A model generated the notes under the pieces. That model worked only from the letters and a program-made list of their open reading frames with translations. It had not been told where the DNA came from and searched no databases. Made by a program: the position numbers and the translations under genes. Source: Membranipora membranacea (taxonomy: Eukaryota > Bryozoa > Gymnolaemata > Cheilostomatida > Membraniporidae). Taken from it: a stretch of 60,000 bases of DNA. Within the stretch, counting starts at the first letter, position 1, and the number at the start of each line of letters is the position of its first letter. Shown piece after piece: positions 12,662 to 27,600 of this stretch. The stretch is from assembly GCA_914767715.1 (NCBI GenBank), contig OU612068.1, forward strand, positions 20,462,001 to 20,522,000. Reading direction: 5' to 3'.

Positions 12662-12682
12662 TTTTCAAAACAAAAAATTGTG

Positions 12683-15600
12683 TTATTCAAGGACATCGCA
12701 GATAGGGGTGGTGCCATCTAATTCACCACCAGGTAGACAAGATAAAGATGAAGTCGGGGTTAAGAGGTAAAATCCGGGTGAGCACTCATATACTGCCCTA
12801 GACCCAACATTAGCTGTGACGACGTTGACGATTGCGTTCTCCACAAAAGGGAACTGGCATTGATCTGTGAATATACAAATTAATAGATATTAGAACCTGG
12901 TAGTCATTTTTAGACACCCAACACTAAACAATCATATCTGGATCACATAAGAGCTAAGCAGCACAGCAGAGCATACTCCATGCTTTGAAGTTATTTTTCA
13001 CTGAACTGTTGCAAATAATGACTTTTGAAAGAACATAGAGCTTTGATAGGTTTGGTGTCTAGATCCATTTACAGGTTCAAACAGAAACCTCGCAAAATAG
13101 AGTCATGGTGAGAGCGAAATTATCATCTCTCGCACTCAATATCGTGAAGTGATTGTGGAACAACCAGGGTTTTAGTACCAGTTCTAAGTCTTAGTATGAA
13201 AACTGCTCTAGGTACCTAGTACTTTTGAGTACCTTATCATCTCAACTTTTGAGTGGAAATCAGGCTGTTTATGAATCTAGAGCAGTATTCAAAATACGAC
13301 TGGGAACTGTAGAATGATAACATAAACCTGATGCTTTGACAATCATTATAACACATTATAAATATGTAAAGATGAGCATAAAATCTTACCTCTATCGCGG
13401 ATTTGACAGACAGGTATGGAAGTGATGTTTGCATAGGTGTGACATTTTATTTGGGTAACTCCGATTAATTCACTATCAGACAAGCAGGTTTGAGAACCAG
13501 AGCTGCCAAGGTATCTGAAATCCTCCAGGAATGGTAGAGCTTGTGGGGGCAGACCGGCCATACTACTGGGTGTTCTGAATGGCCCACACTCTATCTCTAA
13601 GAAATCAAGAATGTCCTGTTAGTTTAGCGAGTATTGATGCAACTTAATGTTAGCTAGCACTGAGTTTTGTGGCTAGCTGAGGTCAGAGGTCAGAGTCAAT
13701 AATGTATAATGAGGGTGAGTGAATATAAGCTAGAATTGAAGAGGACAAAATCTTCCTAAGATTATCACCCTCGAGGTGCAAGGTTTCTAATCATGATAAA
13801 ACCCCGCCACTTGTAATCAATTTTGGAGAAAAATGTACTATCTAGGAAGCCTTTGACTGCCTTGAAACTAAAACCATCTTAACTATAAATTACATCAAAT
13901 TTGTATAATCTGCAGAAAGCTCATGTTATCCGTTGGATGTTAGGTTTCGCTTCATTTGGGAACAAAATGTTTGTAGGGTAGATCCAAAGGCTAAAATAGA
14001 ATTGAAGCACTATTTATCTGAGATCAGAAAAAAATGTGGCAACACAAATTAATCTAAAATTCACTATACATATATATATATACCAAAGTATCTTGGCTGT
14101 TTCAACTAAAAAAGTATATAATGCTTTTCCCTTAGATTAGCCGAATCTTACCTTGACATTGCTCGGCTCCCTGCCAGTTTCCGTTCCTGTCACAGGTAAT
14201 AGTGAAGGATTTCGTCTCTGCTGGTGTCATGTACCCGTCAAAACAGGTGGCGATATAAGACTCCAACCTTGCAGCTGACTGCATTATCATATCTGTGTTC
14301 TCTATATTTAAGTGAGCACATCCATCAACTGTAAATATGTACAAGATACACCAAAAGTAACAAAAGTTGGCCAGGTTTTATTTGAAAAATAGTGGTCAAA
14401 TGGCTAGGGTATGTATCTAAAATAGATCATTTATGGAATTGAGTTTCAACGAAGAGGTTTCAAAACACTATTTATAATTTATTTATTATTATCTATTATG
14501 GTACTATTATGGTACTAAGTTTGGTTACTATGTATTATCAGCTGATCATCTATATCACCACTACCTTGTAAAAGATACTTATAAACACAACAAAAACAAC
14601 AACACAACTCGATAACTTCATTTTAAATAATTTTCACATGAACCCTTTTCCCTTAATTGGTCTCATTTGTCTCCTCAACTTTGATCAGCTGGAAAGTAAA
14701 CCCAGATATGAAGAAGTGAAAACTGAAGGCTTACCTGTGGCACATCTGAGGAAGTCTACATGTAGTGCTGGGTATCTATGGTATCCTTCTATAGTCAGTC
14801 TAACATATCGAGCAGTGAATGAAAACTCATTCAGCGCCACCAATACTGCGTGTCGTGCATCGTAGTTACCCTCAAATATCTGTCAATAGACCAAATCAAC
14901 TAATTTCAAATTTCAACCAGAATTTGCTGGTTAAACACAATCTGGTATAGTACCCAGAGGAATAACTATAAGTTACAATAAAGCTAGTTTCGGAGCGACT
15001 TAATATCAGCAAGCACCAATTCTCACAAGTTGAAAAGGGAGCTAGCCAATGAAGATCAATATTTCAAGCCTGTTGCATATTTTTCTTCTGTAAATTTCTT
15101 AATTGAGTCAATGTGATTTCAAAATAGCTTGATAAAGAAAATCAAAATAGCGAAGCTTAATTTATCCTGGAAACCCTTAAGGATCTTCGGTATAAGTAAC
15201 CTTCTTATCGCCCAGAGTGTCTTTGACTGTTTTGAATATTTGTCCTTTTTCATCAGAGCTGTACTCTAGAGAGAACTTAGTAACCCAGTAATCTTCAGTA
15301 CGAGATCCTTGTAGTACAACGTTAGTCACTCTGTATGGTCCACCTGCAATCGATATTTATATAATGATAATAATAACATTGTCTGACGTGTCAGGCAAAG
15401 ATTGCACCCACCAACTGGCGACCAAGTTCCCCGGACTGAAATCCTACATATTGTCAGGTTCAAGGCTTTATTTAAATTCAGTTTCCGATAAGTTGAAAGA
15501 ACGCTTTCATCTCCTGTTCATAAAGCAGACAACCGACTCGGTTCAGAACAATTAAAATCTATTTTTTACCGATGAAAACTTGGATGTAAGCACCAAAAGC

Positions 15601-18600
15601 TTTCGTCTCATCAGCGCACCACTCCTCCAGCCCGTATCTTGTATCAGCATATTCAGGTTTACAAGCTATAGCTGGCTCTCCCAAAGAATGTAAATATGAG
15701 TAATCTGTATGAGCACCATTATCCTACAGAGAGGCCGAATATCAAATAAATATAATTTATATAGACGATGACTGCACCAAATACTAGTGAACATATATAT
15801 GTGTATGTGTGTATGGTATACAATTATATGCATATAAAATTGGGAGTACAGATATACAATTGACAATCACACATTATGAGAGGCACATATATCCTACTGA
15901 AAGCATAGACAAAACCTGGAAACTCTGTTGTGAATGATGGAACATTGCCTAATATTAGTAACAGACCATTCCCTCGTTCCCCTCAATGCCTTGATTTGCC
16001 ATGCTCGCATACTATAAATGTGTAGTATGCAAGGAGGGAGTGGTCTAATGGTGAAGGCTTTGGATCTGTGAGGTCCAGGTTCAATTCCCGGTGCTGGCAG
16101 TCATTTCTGATTTGGTTCTGGCACACTATCCATCCTAGCCAGGTCCTTGCTGAACGGGACTAAAAATACCGGAGGTCCAATGTGCGTTTGCACACCCCAC
16201 ACGCAGAGAACCCCCTCTGCCTCTTTGATATAAAGAGTCGCCAGATATTTAGGGGTCATGGGTATAGGGTGCGGCATGAGCACTATGGGTCCCAGTACCT
16301 GTACCCAAGTGAGGATAACTCTCTCTACTTCAAAGATGATGATAGTATGTAACCTGATGTAACATACATAACAAATTTTCCATAGAAATCCAACCCATAG
16401 ACAGCGTGTACTGAGTATTAACATAAATTATATTGTTGATGTCGCTACTTTGTACTTACAATATTTCCATGATGGCTGAGTACTTCATAACCGGCATAAG
16501 CTGGGTTTTCTGGAGGGTTAGAGGCTATAAACTGTTCATCTTCCTGACCGTGGAAAGCCTTCACATTACGTACAGCAGGTACAGTGCATTCTATCTGGTC
16601 TGGCTCTGTCCAATAGTAAAAGAATTTTATCAATATAATTAAACAAGATTGCAGTATAATGTGCATATACGGCACAACTCCCTTCTCATTAGTTTATATA
16701 GACATCCTCAGCCAAACATATTGTTTGCAATCCTCCGAAACAGAGGAGTAAATAGTCTAAACTCTCCTTAAAATTGAAAATTCCTAACAATTTTCCGCAG
16801 AAACAAATTGATTGGTTCACAATTTGGCATATAAGTTCCTTTGACCAAGTTCACTATTAATTTGTTGTGACAACACATCACATCTTTAACTTAGAAAAAT
16901 ATTTTTGGATTGTGACAAGATGGGCCAAGTGTCCTAAACCACTTTTTGAACTTGTGTTTCATTACCTTGAGAAGGCCTTCAGAGCTAGGGTGCAATTGAT
17001 TTAAATATGTTCGCATCCATTAAAAGCTGAGATATTGCTTTTGAAGACAAAAACCTACCAAGACACATGTAAGCTACAACAGCATACAAGCTCCGCAGTG
17101 TACAGTTAGTGCTTAGCCTGAAGTTCTGAGTAGTTATCTCAACATTGCAGGTACGAAGATCATCACATGACTCCTCAAACACATCATTTGCATCGATTAG
17201 TCCACATGCTAGGAATTCATCTACCTCAACATGGCAGGTCTTCTCCCCTGCAAAAGAAGGAAGCAGATTGGTAATGATATAGTAGCAATTTGTGGCCTCC
17301 CACTCCATGGGATTTATTCGTCAATATTCATGCAAGCTTCAGTAGTACCACATTGATATTATTGGCAGGTGCAGAAATTAATGGGGGAAAGAAAGGTAAA
17401 ACCTTGTACTTCTATGTTGTTTATAAAATACCCAACAAAACACAAAAAGATCTTACCGATATAATTGTATCTGCCGTAATGAGACTGAACGATTCGGATA
17501 ATCTGTTGTTCTGGACACGATAATAGACATGGTCCTCCATGGCAGCATGTTTCTGACAGCAATTCTGTAAACAAAAATACAGTGACCAATTATTGCTTCT
17601 TTACCGTCATTTACAACAGAAAAGATAAAATGATTTTATCATAATTTATATTATTTGATATTCATAACCAGCATGCGAGTTCCAACTATTGGACTAGTAT
17701 GAGTGGTCAAACTGTGTCAGGAATGCTGGTAGAAGCATTATATCGTCGTCAATAGCCTTCCCTCATTTGGGAATCCGAGAGCGATTGATGAAGAAATGCT
17801 ACTACAAGCGATCCCGGCATAGTCATGTCACTAGCAAAATACATTGGGAGCAAGTTGGTATAGTTATTGAGCAGCTGCAGGTGCATATATTTGGCAGCAA
17901 AGTGAATACAATCGGCGCATGAATTTTTACCAGGTTGAGGTTGGATATCCGGCTGATGAGAGATTATTATAGAAGCACAGTCCTCATCACCGACTCCGTC
18001 ATAGTCGAAGTCTTCTCCGTCCAGACAGACTTCCTCATCTACACGTCCGTCACAATCGTTGTCTCTGTGATCGTTCACGGTTGGAGTGGTAGGGGTGCAC
18101 TATAAGTCAGAAAAAGAGTATATCGATACGATTGTGCAAAGTTGGGTATACATAAATTGTGTGTAAAATACAAGTCTAAGAGGCCCACCTTCAGGAGTCC
18201 TGGATGATCAATATCAACGTTATGTAGAATATGAATAGCTACGTTATATTCTGATCACATTCCACTATCTTTATTTTCCTTGAAAAATTATTTATTTTCC
18301 TTGGAATGTATTTTATTTTACTTGACATATATATCAATGCTCCTGTGTGCATTGATTATTGACCAGGCCATCATCGGCATCGACAATATAATTATGTTTT
18401 CAATATACAACAAAGGAGTGGAATATGAGTGGCTGGAAATGTTTTCGGCACACCAGTTCTTACCGTAAGGTCTCTCATGGAAGCTCCTATTGGATAGCTG
18501 TATACAGTCTCGTTAGTAATTCTATCATGAGCGTAGAGTGTAGCTGTGAATCCTACTTCAGGGGCAGGGTGGGTGATTGTGTATACACCGGGTACCAACC

Positions 18601-21600
18601 CATGTACTTTAGCATAGCAGAACATGGACTCTGCAAAATAAATGTGACCTCAAAAATAAACAACTTAATCCGAACTATCATGTAGTTTTGTATAGCTCTC
18701 ATTGTAGAGCCATTAACACGTTGTTAATACTTCACTCTATATGATTCTCTCATTTGCTCAAAGAAGGAAATAAAACATGGGATAAAGCCCGCCTTTGATC
18801 TTATCTAATCTTCAGTCTCTAGTTCTACATTACATACCATGTGGCCTTGGGATAACCCATTCAAGATAAGGATCGTAATCGATGAGCGGTAGACCATTTA
18901 GCCGTACATCTCCTTTGAATGCTGAGTTTGTGACCACAACTAAAGTCAAATCTACAGCTCCTGCAAAGACATGATGAGCAACAAGTTGAAAACAACACCC
19001 AAAAGAATCATTGAGGGAAAGCTAATCTTTCATTGTGTGGATATATGGAATATGTCTAGAAAGTTTGAAGGGATACAGGTTTGAAGCATACTTTTACACA
19101 CAATGTAAGAAAGCTTATGAGCAATTAAAAGGACACATTTGCCACAAATCATTCAGTTATCCTTTTGTAGGGTCAATGATAGAAAAATCTCAGCACACAT
19201 CGTGAGTTTTTTCTCAATGATAGTTGGGGGAAACCCCTTCTAGGTTTGTACCATGAATCGGAGAACATAATTCACTGGTAAGGAATAAGCAATTAACTCA
19301 TCTAATATAATGTAATGATATATAGATATAATATAATATTATATAATAATAAAGACAAAGTGAAACTCATACCAGTGACACTATACTCCAGTGTGCTGAA
19401 GGTGTACTGGTCGACGATAACACTTTTAAGCGGGAAGATTAATTCTTCATCAACTAGTCCTGAAGCCTGAGGCGTCACGGCCATAGCTGATACGGGCTTA
19501 TTCGTCTCTATCAAACCAACATATCCTTCTACAATGAGCACATCTCCTGCTCCTGATATATAGTGTGTCAATCCATTGTATATAACCTCTCTACAAAGAA
19601 CATCACAAACAAACATTGGATGTCCTTGATTCAATACATGTAATTGCTTTAAATTGTGGAAACCGCCTTGATTTTTAGGAAAATCGATTAGATGAGCAGT
19701 AGTTCAAAAAACTATATATCAGGATATCACATTATACAGAACCTATATTGTGTAAGCTCAATGGACCAATATGATACAACATTGATATAAAAGTGATTCA
19801 AGTGCTCAAGCAGTAGTAGCAACAATCAAAAATAATAGTAGTGCTGTGTGGAGATATGAGAAACTCAAATAGATGCTCGGTTTGCGGTTGTAAGCAGCCT
19901 GTTCTCTTTCAACATAATAAACTTCATTCATGTTATCAGTCAGATCTCTATCATATCAACTTACGTGTTAGCTTGTGTGGAGACAATTCTCATGATTCCA
20001 TGGAACTCTGTCATCATGAAGGAATTCCCGAGAGTTTTCTGAGCTGGTACTTGGTGAGATCTCGTTTGTCCAGAATCAGGGTCATTCACCGTCACAAATA
20101 CTGCTATCTTATCTGATGCTTGCAGCTGGGTACCTGAATATTTTAATAAACAGCATCTCAGCAAATATGTAAGGATTCGGGCATCTCAAACTGAGAGTTG
20201 CATGTTCAAATCACGGTCACTGCCCATCCTGCTAATAGAAGTAAGCTGTTCATAGTAACCCTCGCTTGTCCACTCTTACATTTTACAAGGGTGCGCTAAA
20301 TAGATGAGTTGTATCATGTCTTATGTGAGCATATTCTCATTGGCCCGAAAGGGGCACTGAATTGCAAATGAAGTGTATATTATATTATATTATTATCATG
20401 CAATAATTCGTCAATTCCCTTGTCAAGGATAGTTTGGCACTTTTGTGTGTTTTACAAGGACAAAGAGGATGTTGTAACCACCAGATTTAGAGATTTAGAT
20501 TTACATAGCTGTAGAGTCTAATGCTATGTAAATTTGATTATCTATTCTTTAATGAGTTCACTTATATAATATACCTGACAAATCGAGTTCATCCACACCA
20601 AACCTATGTGTCTGATAAGGCTGTAGTGTGATGGAGATAGATCCTCCAGATCCGATGGCTCTCTTCTCTCGTCTCAAGGTCTGCTGACTTACCCCATATG
20701 TTAGTCTAACAGTGACCTGATAAATTGTAATATCAGGATATTGAATTCATCATGCAAGGATCTTTAGAATCATGAATAACCTTGTGGGGTAAATATAGGC
20801 TTGAGTTTAGTTTCACTAGTTGTGCGGTGATTAGATGATAGTTGGAATCCAATTTTTCAGAGCTGAGGCAGGATTTATGTAAGCGGTTATGTAAGCTAGC
20901 AATAAATTTCACTACTTCCAAGGCTGTGCAAAATGGCAAACTTTTCCTCTTGCAAACACATTTCTTCTCTACAGTAGGCTAGTCAGTACCCAATCAAACC
21001 CTTGATAGTTATTATTATTATGTAAACCCTACTCGGGTGGTCTAACACTTCCTTGATTGCCTTATATTCTCCACCCTACAATGGTTTTCGATATTTTCAA
21101 TTACCTGAGTTCTTTGCCCAAGGGCTGAAATCAGAACGTCAGTCTCATGACGACTCCCCTGATTGCTTAGTGGTATGTTCAGGATATAGACTTTGTCCAA
21201 CACATCGGCAGGGAAGACGAGGAAGGCGCTGATCATTGAAGCTGTCTCGAAGTAAGCGTGTATGGAGGCATCCTCATCAGACTGAGAACAAAAAACACAA
21301 GGTCATACAAACAATCGTAGCCGCAATCCAATAGTTTAAATTAGAAAAAATTTAGTGGGGGGGGGTATGGGTCAAACTGCAGTATGTTGATCAATATGTA
21401 TAATGTATGACTCAATATCACAGGATGGATATAGTTAGGACCAATGTTGAGTCTGAGGTTTGCGAGTTTATGTCCTACAGAGACACTTTTACCCTTGCAA
21501 ATTGGGGAGTGGGAAGTACTGCCAATATTTTACATTCTCTCTTTGAGACATGCACCTTGATTAGAGACGATCTGTTAACTGAATCGCCCAATGGTAGAGC

Positions 21601-24600
21601 AGTGGTAGATGAGATTAACACAAAGTCTGATGTGTGTGAGAAGAATGGTACAATCTGGTACTACAAAAAAGAGAACACATAACATCAGTACAATACAATA
21701 ACATAAACATCATCATCATCGCAACCATCATCATCATCATCGTCATCATTATCATCATCATCGTTATCATCATCGTTATCATCATCATCATCATCATCAT
21801 CATCATCTCTTGAGAAGTTTAACAGGATTCACTCAAATTGCGTAGAGTATCCTATTTGTGATACTGCATTCTCTTTGCTAAACACAGTAACAGTAACACT
21901 GTAACTAAGTGGGTCACTATAAAAAATGAAAAATTCAGAATGAAGTTCAGAAAAGATTACCTGATCCCGAGCTTCTGTACCTGGACGAGTGATATTTATC
22001 TCCACAATACGACAAGCGTCAGAGACTATGGCTAATTTAATATGTGAGGGAACCGGAGAGACATCTGTATTCAGCATGATGTACTCTTTACCTGCCGAGT
22101 CCAGTGTGAACCCAACAGTCTGATCCACACATTCATAATCAGCTGTCAACAGAATACAGTAAGTTAGTTCTGGGACATTAGGATCAAATCAATAATAGCA
22201 TTGCACATCTTAATTCTTTTTCAACTTAATGAAAGGAAAAGGAAACTAAACGCATAACTCCTAAAGTTTGTATATGATCCTGTGGACTACACCCTTCCTG
22301 CACTGAGGGTATGAAGGTCGTAACAATGACCAAAGACAACAGTATTTTTCTCTTAACATTGACCCATTTCAATGGCCTTGGCATTCAATTGGCATATTAG
22401 TCATATTTTTACTGAAATAAGAGATTAGAACACTCACCTAAACACCTCCCAGTGTCTCCATCCTCCGGTATGAACCCATCAGTACATACACATATATATG
22501 AGCCTTGGGTCTCCACACATTTATAGTTCAACTGACCAGCACAAGGATCAGTTAAGCATTCTTGGGTGTCTGAAATGAAAAAGATATACTGGAAATGTCT
22601 TGCGTTATTGAATGCCAAGACATACTTTACATGTACACTGCAGATCGTTCTTACACTAATCAGCTGACATGAACTGATTTGATGGTAATGGGCACTGTCA
22701 ACACTGAACAATTGAGTCTGAGTAATTCTGAGTCATACAAAATATGGAAAAAGGTCAAGGGCAATACATCCACATAACAGTACAACCCTAAAAAATAAGG
22801 AAGTAAGAATAAAGTATGATTATACCTTCACAACCAGTGCCGTTGATTATTGGAGAATACCCGGCTCTGCACACACAGTTATAACTTCCGTCAGTGTTCT
22901 GACAGTCTGTGTAAGGTTCAGTGTTACAAATATAAGCGTCACACTCATTTAAGTCTACAAAATTAGAATAAGTTTTAGTCTAAAAGCAACACACGTCAGC
23001 AATATGTGTTCTTGAAGTTCATCTTTTCGGGAAAGGAGGTAAAAAACTATCGAAGGGACAGAAGTAGAGGGCTGCTACTATCAATGACATATTGATCAAT
23101 AACCTCAAAACTAGTCTAGGGAGCCGACGGAAGAATTATGCTGGCCTATAAATGGTTTCACTTGTTTCCAAATAGTTACAAGTTTTCACATGGTTACACA
23201 TGTAATGGATTGGAAAGGGATGGAGATGTACACTACCAATGACTAGTGACATAAATAAAATGCTGTGTGGATCTGACACCAATCCCAGAGCCTGAGAGTG
23301 ATTCAAATCATGGTAATTAGCACGAGGAGTTGCCAAACGATATACGTCACACTCTACTTACCTGAACAGCTGTTTGGAACACCTGTTAAACCTTCCTGAC
23401 ATACACAGGTAAAGCTGCCCTCTGTGTTAACACATTCACTATCAGCTGGACATGGATCTGATGAACACTCATCCAAATCTGCAAATATAATATAATAATG
23501 GAGAATGAAAAGATTGAAGATAAATTACCCGAGAAAAAATATGGATTCAGTTCCCAGTGTATTCACAAATTTTAACATATACAGAAATACTAGCGGGAGA
23601 TTTTGGAAATGAGCTTGTTTAATGAAGTCTGACAACGCCTTGTTTTGAAGCCACTGTAGCCTACGCTTTGTTACACTTGTTTATCACCACCAACACTAGT
23701 GCGAGCTTGTCATGTTTTTTCAATCTCCACCAGCCCTTACTTTTCACAGATAGGTAATTTTCATTTATATGACATGTCGCTCACCTTCACACAGGTTGTC
23801 GATACTTGAATGAGGTGTGTATCCATCGTTGCACTGACACTCATAACTACCGTAACTGTTGACACATGTGGCAGAAGCCTGACAGGGACTGTCAACTGTA
23901 CACTCGTCAATGTCTGAAAAGTAAGAAAACTTTGAATAACTACAAAATGAATATGTGTATATATTTACAGTTTAATAGTTCTGTCATATTTCCATTATTT
24001 AGGCGACACGATGTTACTGTTAAGTCTCTATACTGAGAGCATAGCTAACAGTTCAAGTACTGTACAGACAAGTACAAATTGTATTTATTAAAAGGCAATA
24101 AATAGTCATTAGTGTAAAGCTTTAACAGAAAACATTACACAGCTATTTGATGGCATGAATAATGGAGAAGATGATCATACAGGGTAATCTAGCATTGTGA
24201 TGTAGCATTGTGATGTAGCATTGTGAATTAGCAATGTGATGTAGAAATGTGATGTAGCCATGCGGTAGCAATAATAAAATAGTAGCAACGATACAATACT
24301 TAAATCACAAGCCAGTTAAGATAACATATTTCTACCTGAACATTTGTCATAATTGAAATTGCCGTCTTCTTTCTCAAATCCTTGGCCACAAACACAGCTC
24401 CATACCAAGTTACCCACTTCGTTTACACATCTGTTCGGTAGTGGTCCACAGGGAGAAGTTGTCATACACACGTCACGGAAATTATCACCTGCAAAAACAA
24501 CAGATTTGGTTCAGATAGGGATCAGTAAATATTTGGTTTAGAATGGGATTTGTTCATGAAGACGGAATGCGCCTGATTAAGATGAGTGCTCATTCATTGC

Positions 24601-27600
24601 CAGCGTAGAAATGATGGACATGCTCTTAACAATGGTCAATACAGTCTGTCCTGTCCTATTCAGAGCTAAATAAAAAAAGAATTCCGATCATAGCTATACA
24701 ATGATTGATCTTTCGTTATTACAAATTACATATAAAATAGGCCCATTTTGTGCTCAGAATACAATTTTTTAATAACACTGCTAAATAAACCGGCGAGTTC
24801 TTGTTTCTCAATTTAAGGTATTTGGAGTTGTTTTATTGTTACGGCATCTCATTTGTTTTACAATAAATAATGTAATCCTCATTATATGATTACGCAATTC
24901 ATAGACGGATAGAACAGATAAATTGAAAATAATAAAAAAAATTTTAATTATAATAAAACATCAGGTATAGGTAACATAAAGTGGGCAACACCTAAACAGA
25001 GCAAGTTGTAAGCCCTTGTGAACTCTCTAGTTCTAACATTTTAGAATTAGTGAAATATAGTTACAACCCCACAGTGCACTGTTTGGTCATGCAGCACCAG
25101 GCTTCTATGATGGTACCCAAAATATTGGCGGACTTAAAATATGGTATGGCTTACCATTTTGAAGAGACAATAGCTTGTATAATAAAGTATTAGTATACCC
25201 AACTCACTTGAAGCATTGTATATCCAAGTGTTAGGTACGTCGGCATTTGATTCAAATATTGTACCATTTTTACCCATGAGTAGAGTTGCACCGGCTTGGC
25301 GAGAAGGTGGAACTTGCTCATAACCTTGATTCTCCTGTAGCGGACTAACAAATATCTACAATATGAGAAAAATAATTTATACATTGATGGTAGTTGCTTG
25401 CATTGATCAGAAGATGACAAAAAAATCACAACCAAGTTATTCAATAAGTTGTAAAACATCTACAACATATCTACAATATGACAATGGAGGATGGACTTCT
25501 GGAACAGGACTGCCTCAACTCTAGTCTCAGACTATCTGGCACTCCTTTTGTTGTTTTTACTGTTTTTTCATTTTCAGTCCTACCTACTTAATTGTAATTA
25601 CTAAGACAATAAACAGGGAACAAAAGAAAAAAAATATAGACATTGATGGCAGTTGATTGAATTGATCAGTTGTTACATATATTTTATAGCACTTGCGATA
25701 ATATATAGAATAATATACTTACCCATCCATTGGAAAGCTCTATTGAGTCATAATTATAAAGAGCGTAGGTAGTTGTAAAATCTGTGACCAGGACCAGCTG
25801 GAATGTGTTACTCTGAGAGAGATAATACAATTATATATGTAGGATTGTAGTTTAGGAGAAATGGTAGGGGAGGCGCAAATCCTTGAGAGTCTGAAGTAAC
25901 ACCAGGTTGGGTTGGCTCCCCTGAGTTTCCAGCCTCCAAAGCGTTTTAATGATATAAATAGCAAATGAAAGTCCCAAATGAGCTGATTCTGATATGAATA
26001 TTCAATTATAGAATTTTTAGGCCACTCTATTGAGCATTCTAGGGGAGGCGGAGTGTCCCTGCCTCCCCTAGAACTACGGCCTGATATGAGGGTAATGTCT
26101 ATTTTTAATAAAAGATAAATCTATAATGAAACCAGATCACTGATATTTAGTATATGGCTTTCACAATTTGAACTCAAACTCGTGACTTACTGTCATGAAA
26201 GTTTCATCCAAAGAAAACTTACTGTGGGGAGTGAATATTAGCTAGAGATTTAGTTAAGCTAGATTGAAGACAACTTCCTGAAGGCTAGTATAGAATTTCG
26301 CTAGCCAAAGTGGGAGTTGTGTGAAAAGATTAGGTCACATAAACCAAGGAGTTGTTTCTAACTCCTTGCATAAACTAGCCATAAATTTCATTATTGCAAG
26401 CTCCCGTAATAATAGGGAAATTTATTTTTCCTGATGTAATGGCAATAATCAATTATATCACATCACATTACATTACTCACATCGCAAGGTAGGTCGCATG
26501 GTCCACAAAAGGTATCAGGAACCTCAACCCATGTTACAACTAATGCCCATTGTGCCACAAATCCTGGCTGTCTTCGACTGGCAACTAGAAAAGAACAGAA
26601 CAATATTAGACAAGTTACCACCAAGGCTGCAAAAAAACCCGCACAATGGATCTTATAGAGGAGACATGGCTCACTGCCTCCATCACTGGAAATCACATAA
26701 CATACAAGATTCTAATATATACATGAGATGTTTCAGCATGTGTCAAACAGCGGTCGGAGTCTTAGTATGGCTTTTTAAAAAGAAACAAAGTACCAATTCA
26801 TCGATTATTCGCTGATTTTTGATAAAACAACTTGGGCCATTGCACCTAAAACTACCATCCAACAGAAATTTGATTAATTTGGTTCCGGCATACAATCCAG
26901 CTGATGCAAAGAGCTCTACAGCAACTAATCAGATTGAGAACGAGTAATGCACCACAATTATACCATCATAATTTTGGTGACTACTCCCCAAGCCATCACA
27001 AAGACCATCATCAAATATGTGGCAAAATAGAAAAATGGGCCTGTGCAATTTTTAACCTCATAAACAACCCTATCAGATCATTGTGTCAATCAAACAGGTT
27101 GACCAACCTATCCACCAGCTTGAGAAAAAAGTATAGAGTCATTAACTACATAATGCGAAAAGGACACAAAAGGAAAATTTAAAGCCTCATTTGACACCAT
27201 ACAATAGGGTTGGCTTTTTATCATGCACATCAAGCTGCCATAAAGTATTGACAATAAAATTGAGCTTTGGTATAACTCTGTGACCAACACTAGAAGTGTA
27301 CGCTCATTTTATTGTATTATTTTCATTTAGGTACCAACCTCAAAAGTTGAGCTAAGGGATATGGCTGCAGCTGAATGCTTTTTGCCAGCGATAGAAATAA
27401 TAATATATTTACAGTGGCAATGATAAAGAGCAATGGCTGCGTGCGTGGCAATTCAACAAGTCAAAGGTCTTCTTTTTCGAATCAATTTTAATCATGCCTG
27501 ACAGTGACACTCAGCATTGCCAGGCGATATGGATGGATGTGACATACCAACATCTGAGATTGTCGACAGGGTACCGGACTCTTGTGTTTCCCTGTAATAA

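Larger units (their letters stand above)
11710..12682. other. gene-free interval with a tRNA-derived SINE
   Basis: This lies between the peptide gene and the 3' end of the mosaic protein gene. It contains the tRNA-like SINE at about 11945-12117 and the poly(A) signal at 12656-12661. Nothing coding is recognised. Confidence 0.6.

Noticed and set aside
21615-21806. Methionine-rich minus-strand frame
   Set aside because: It is an ATC microsatellite read in one frame.
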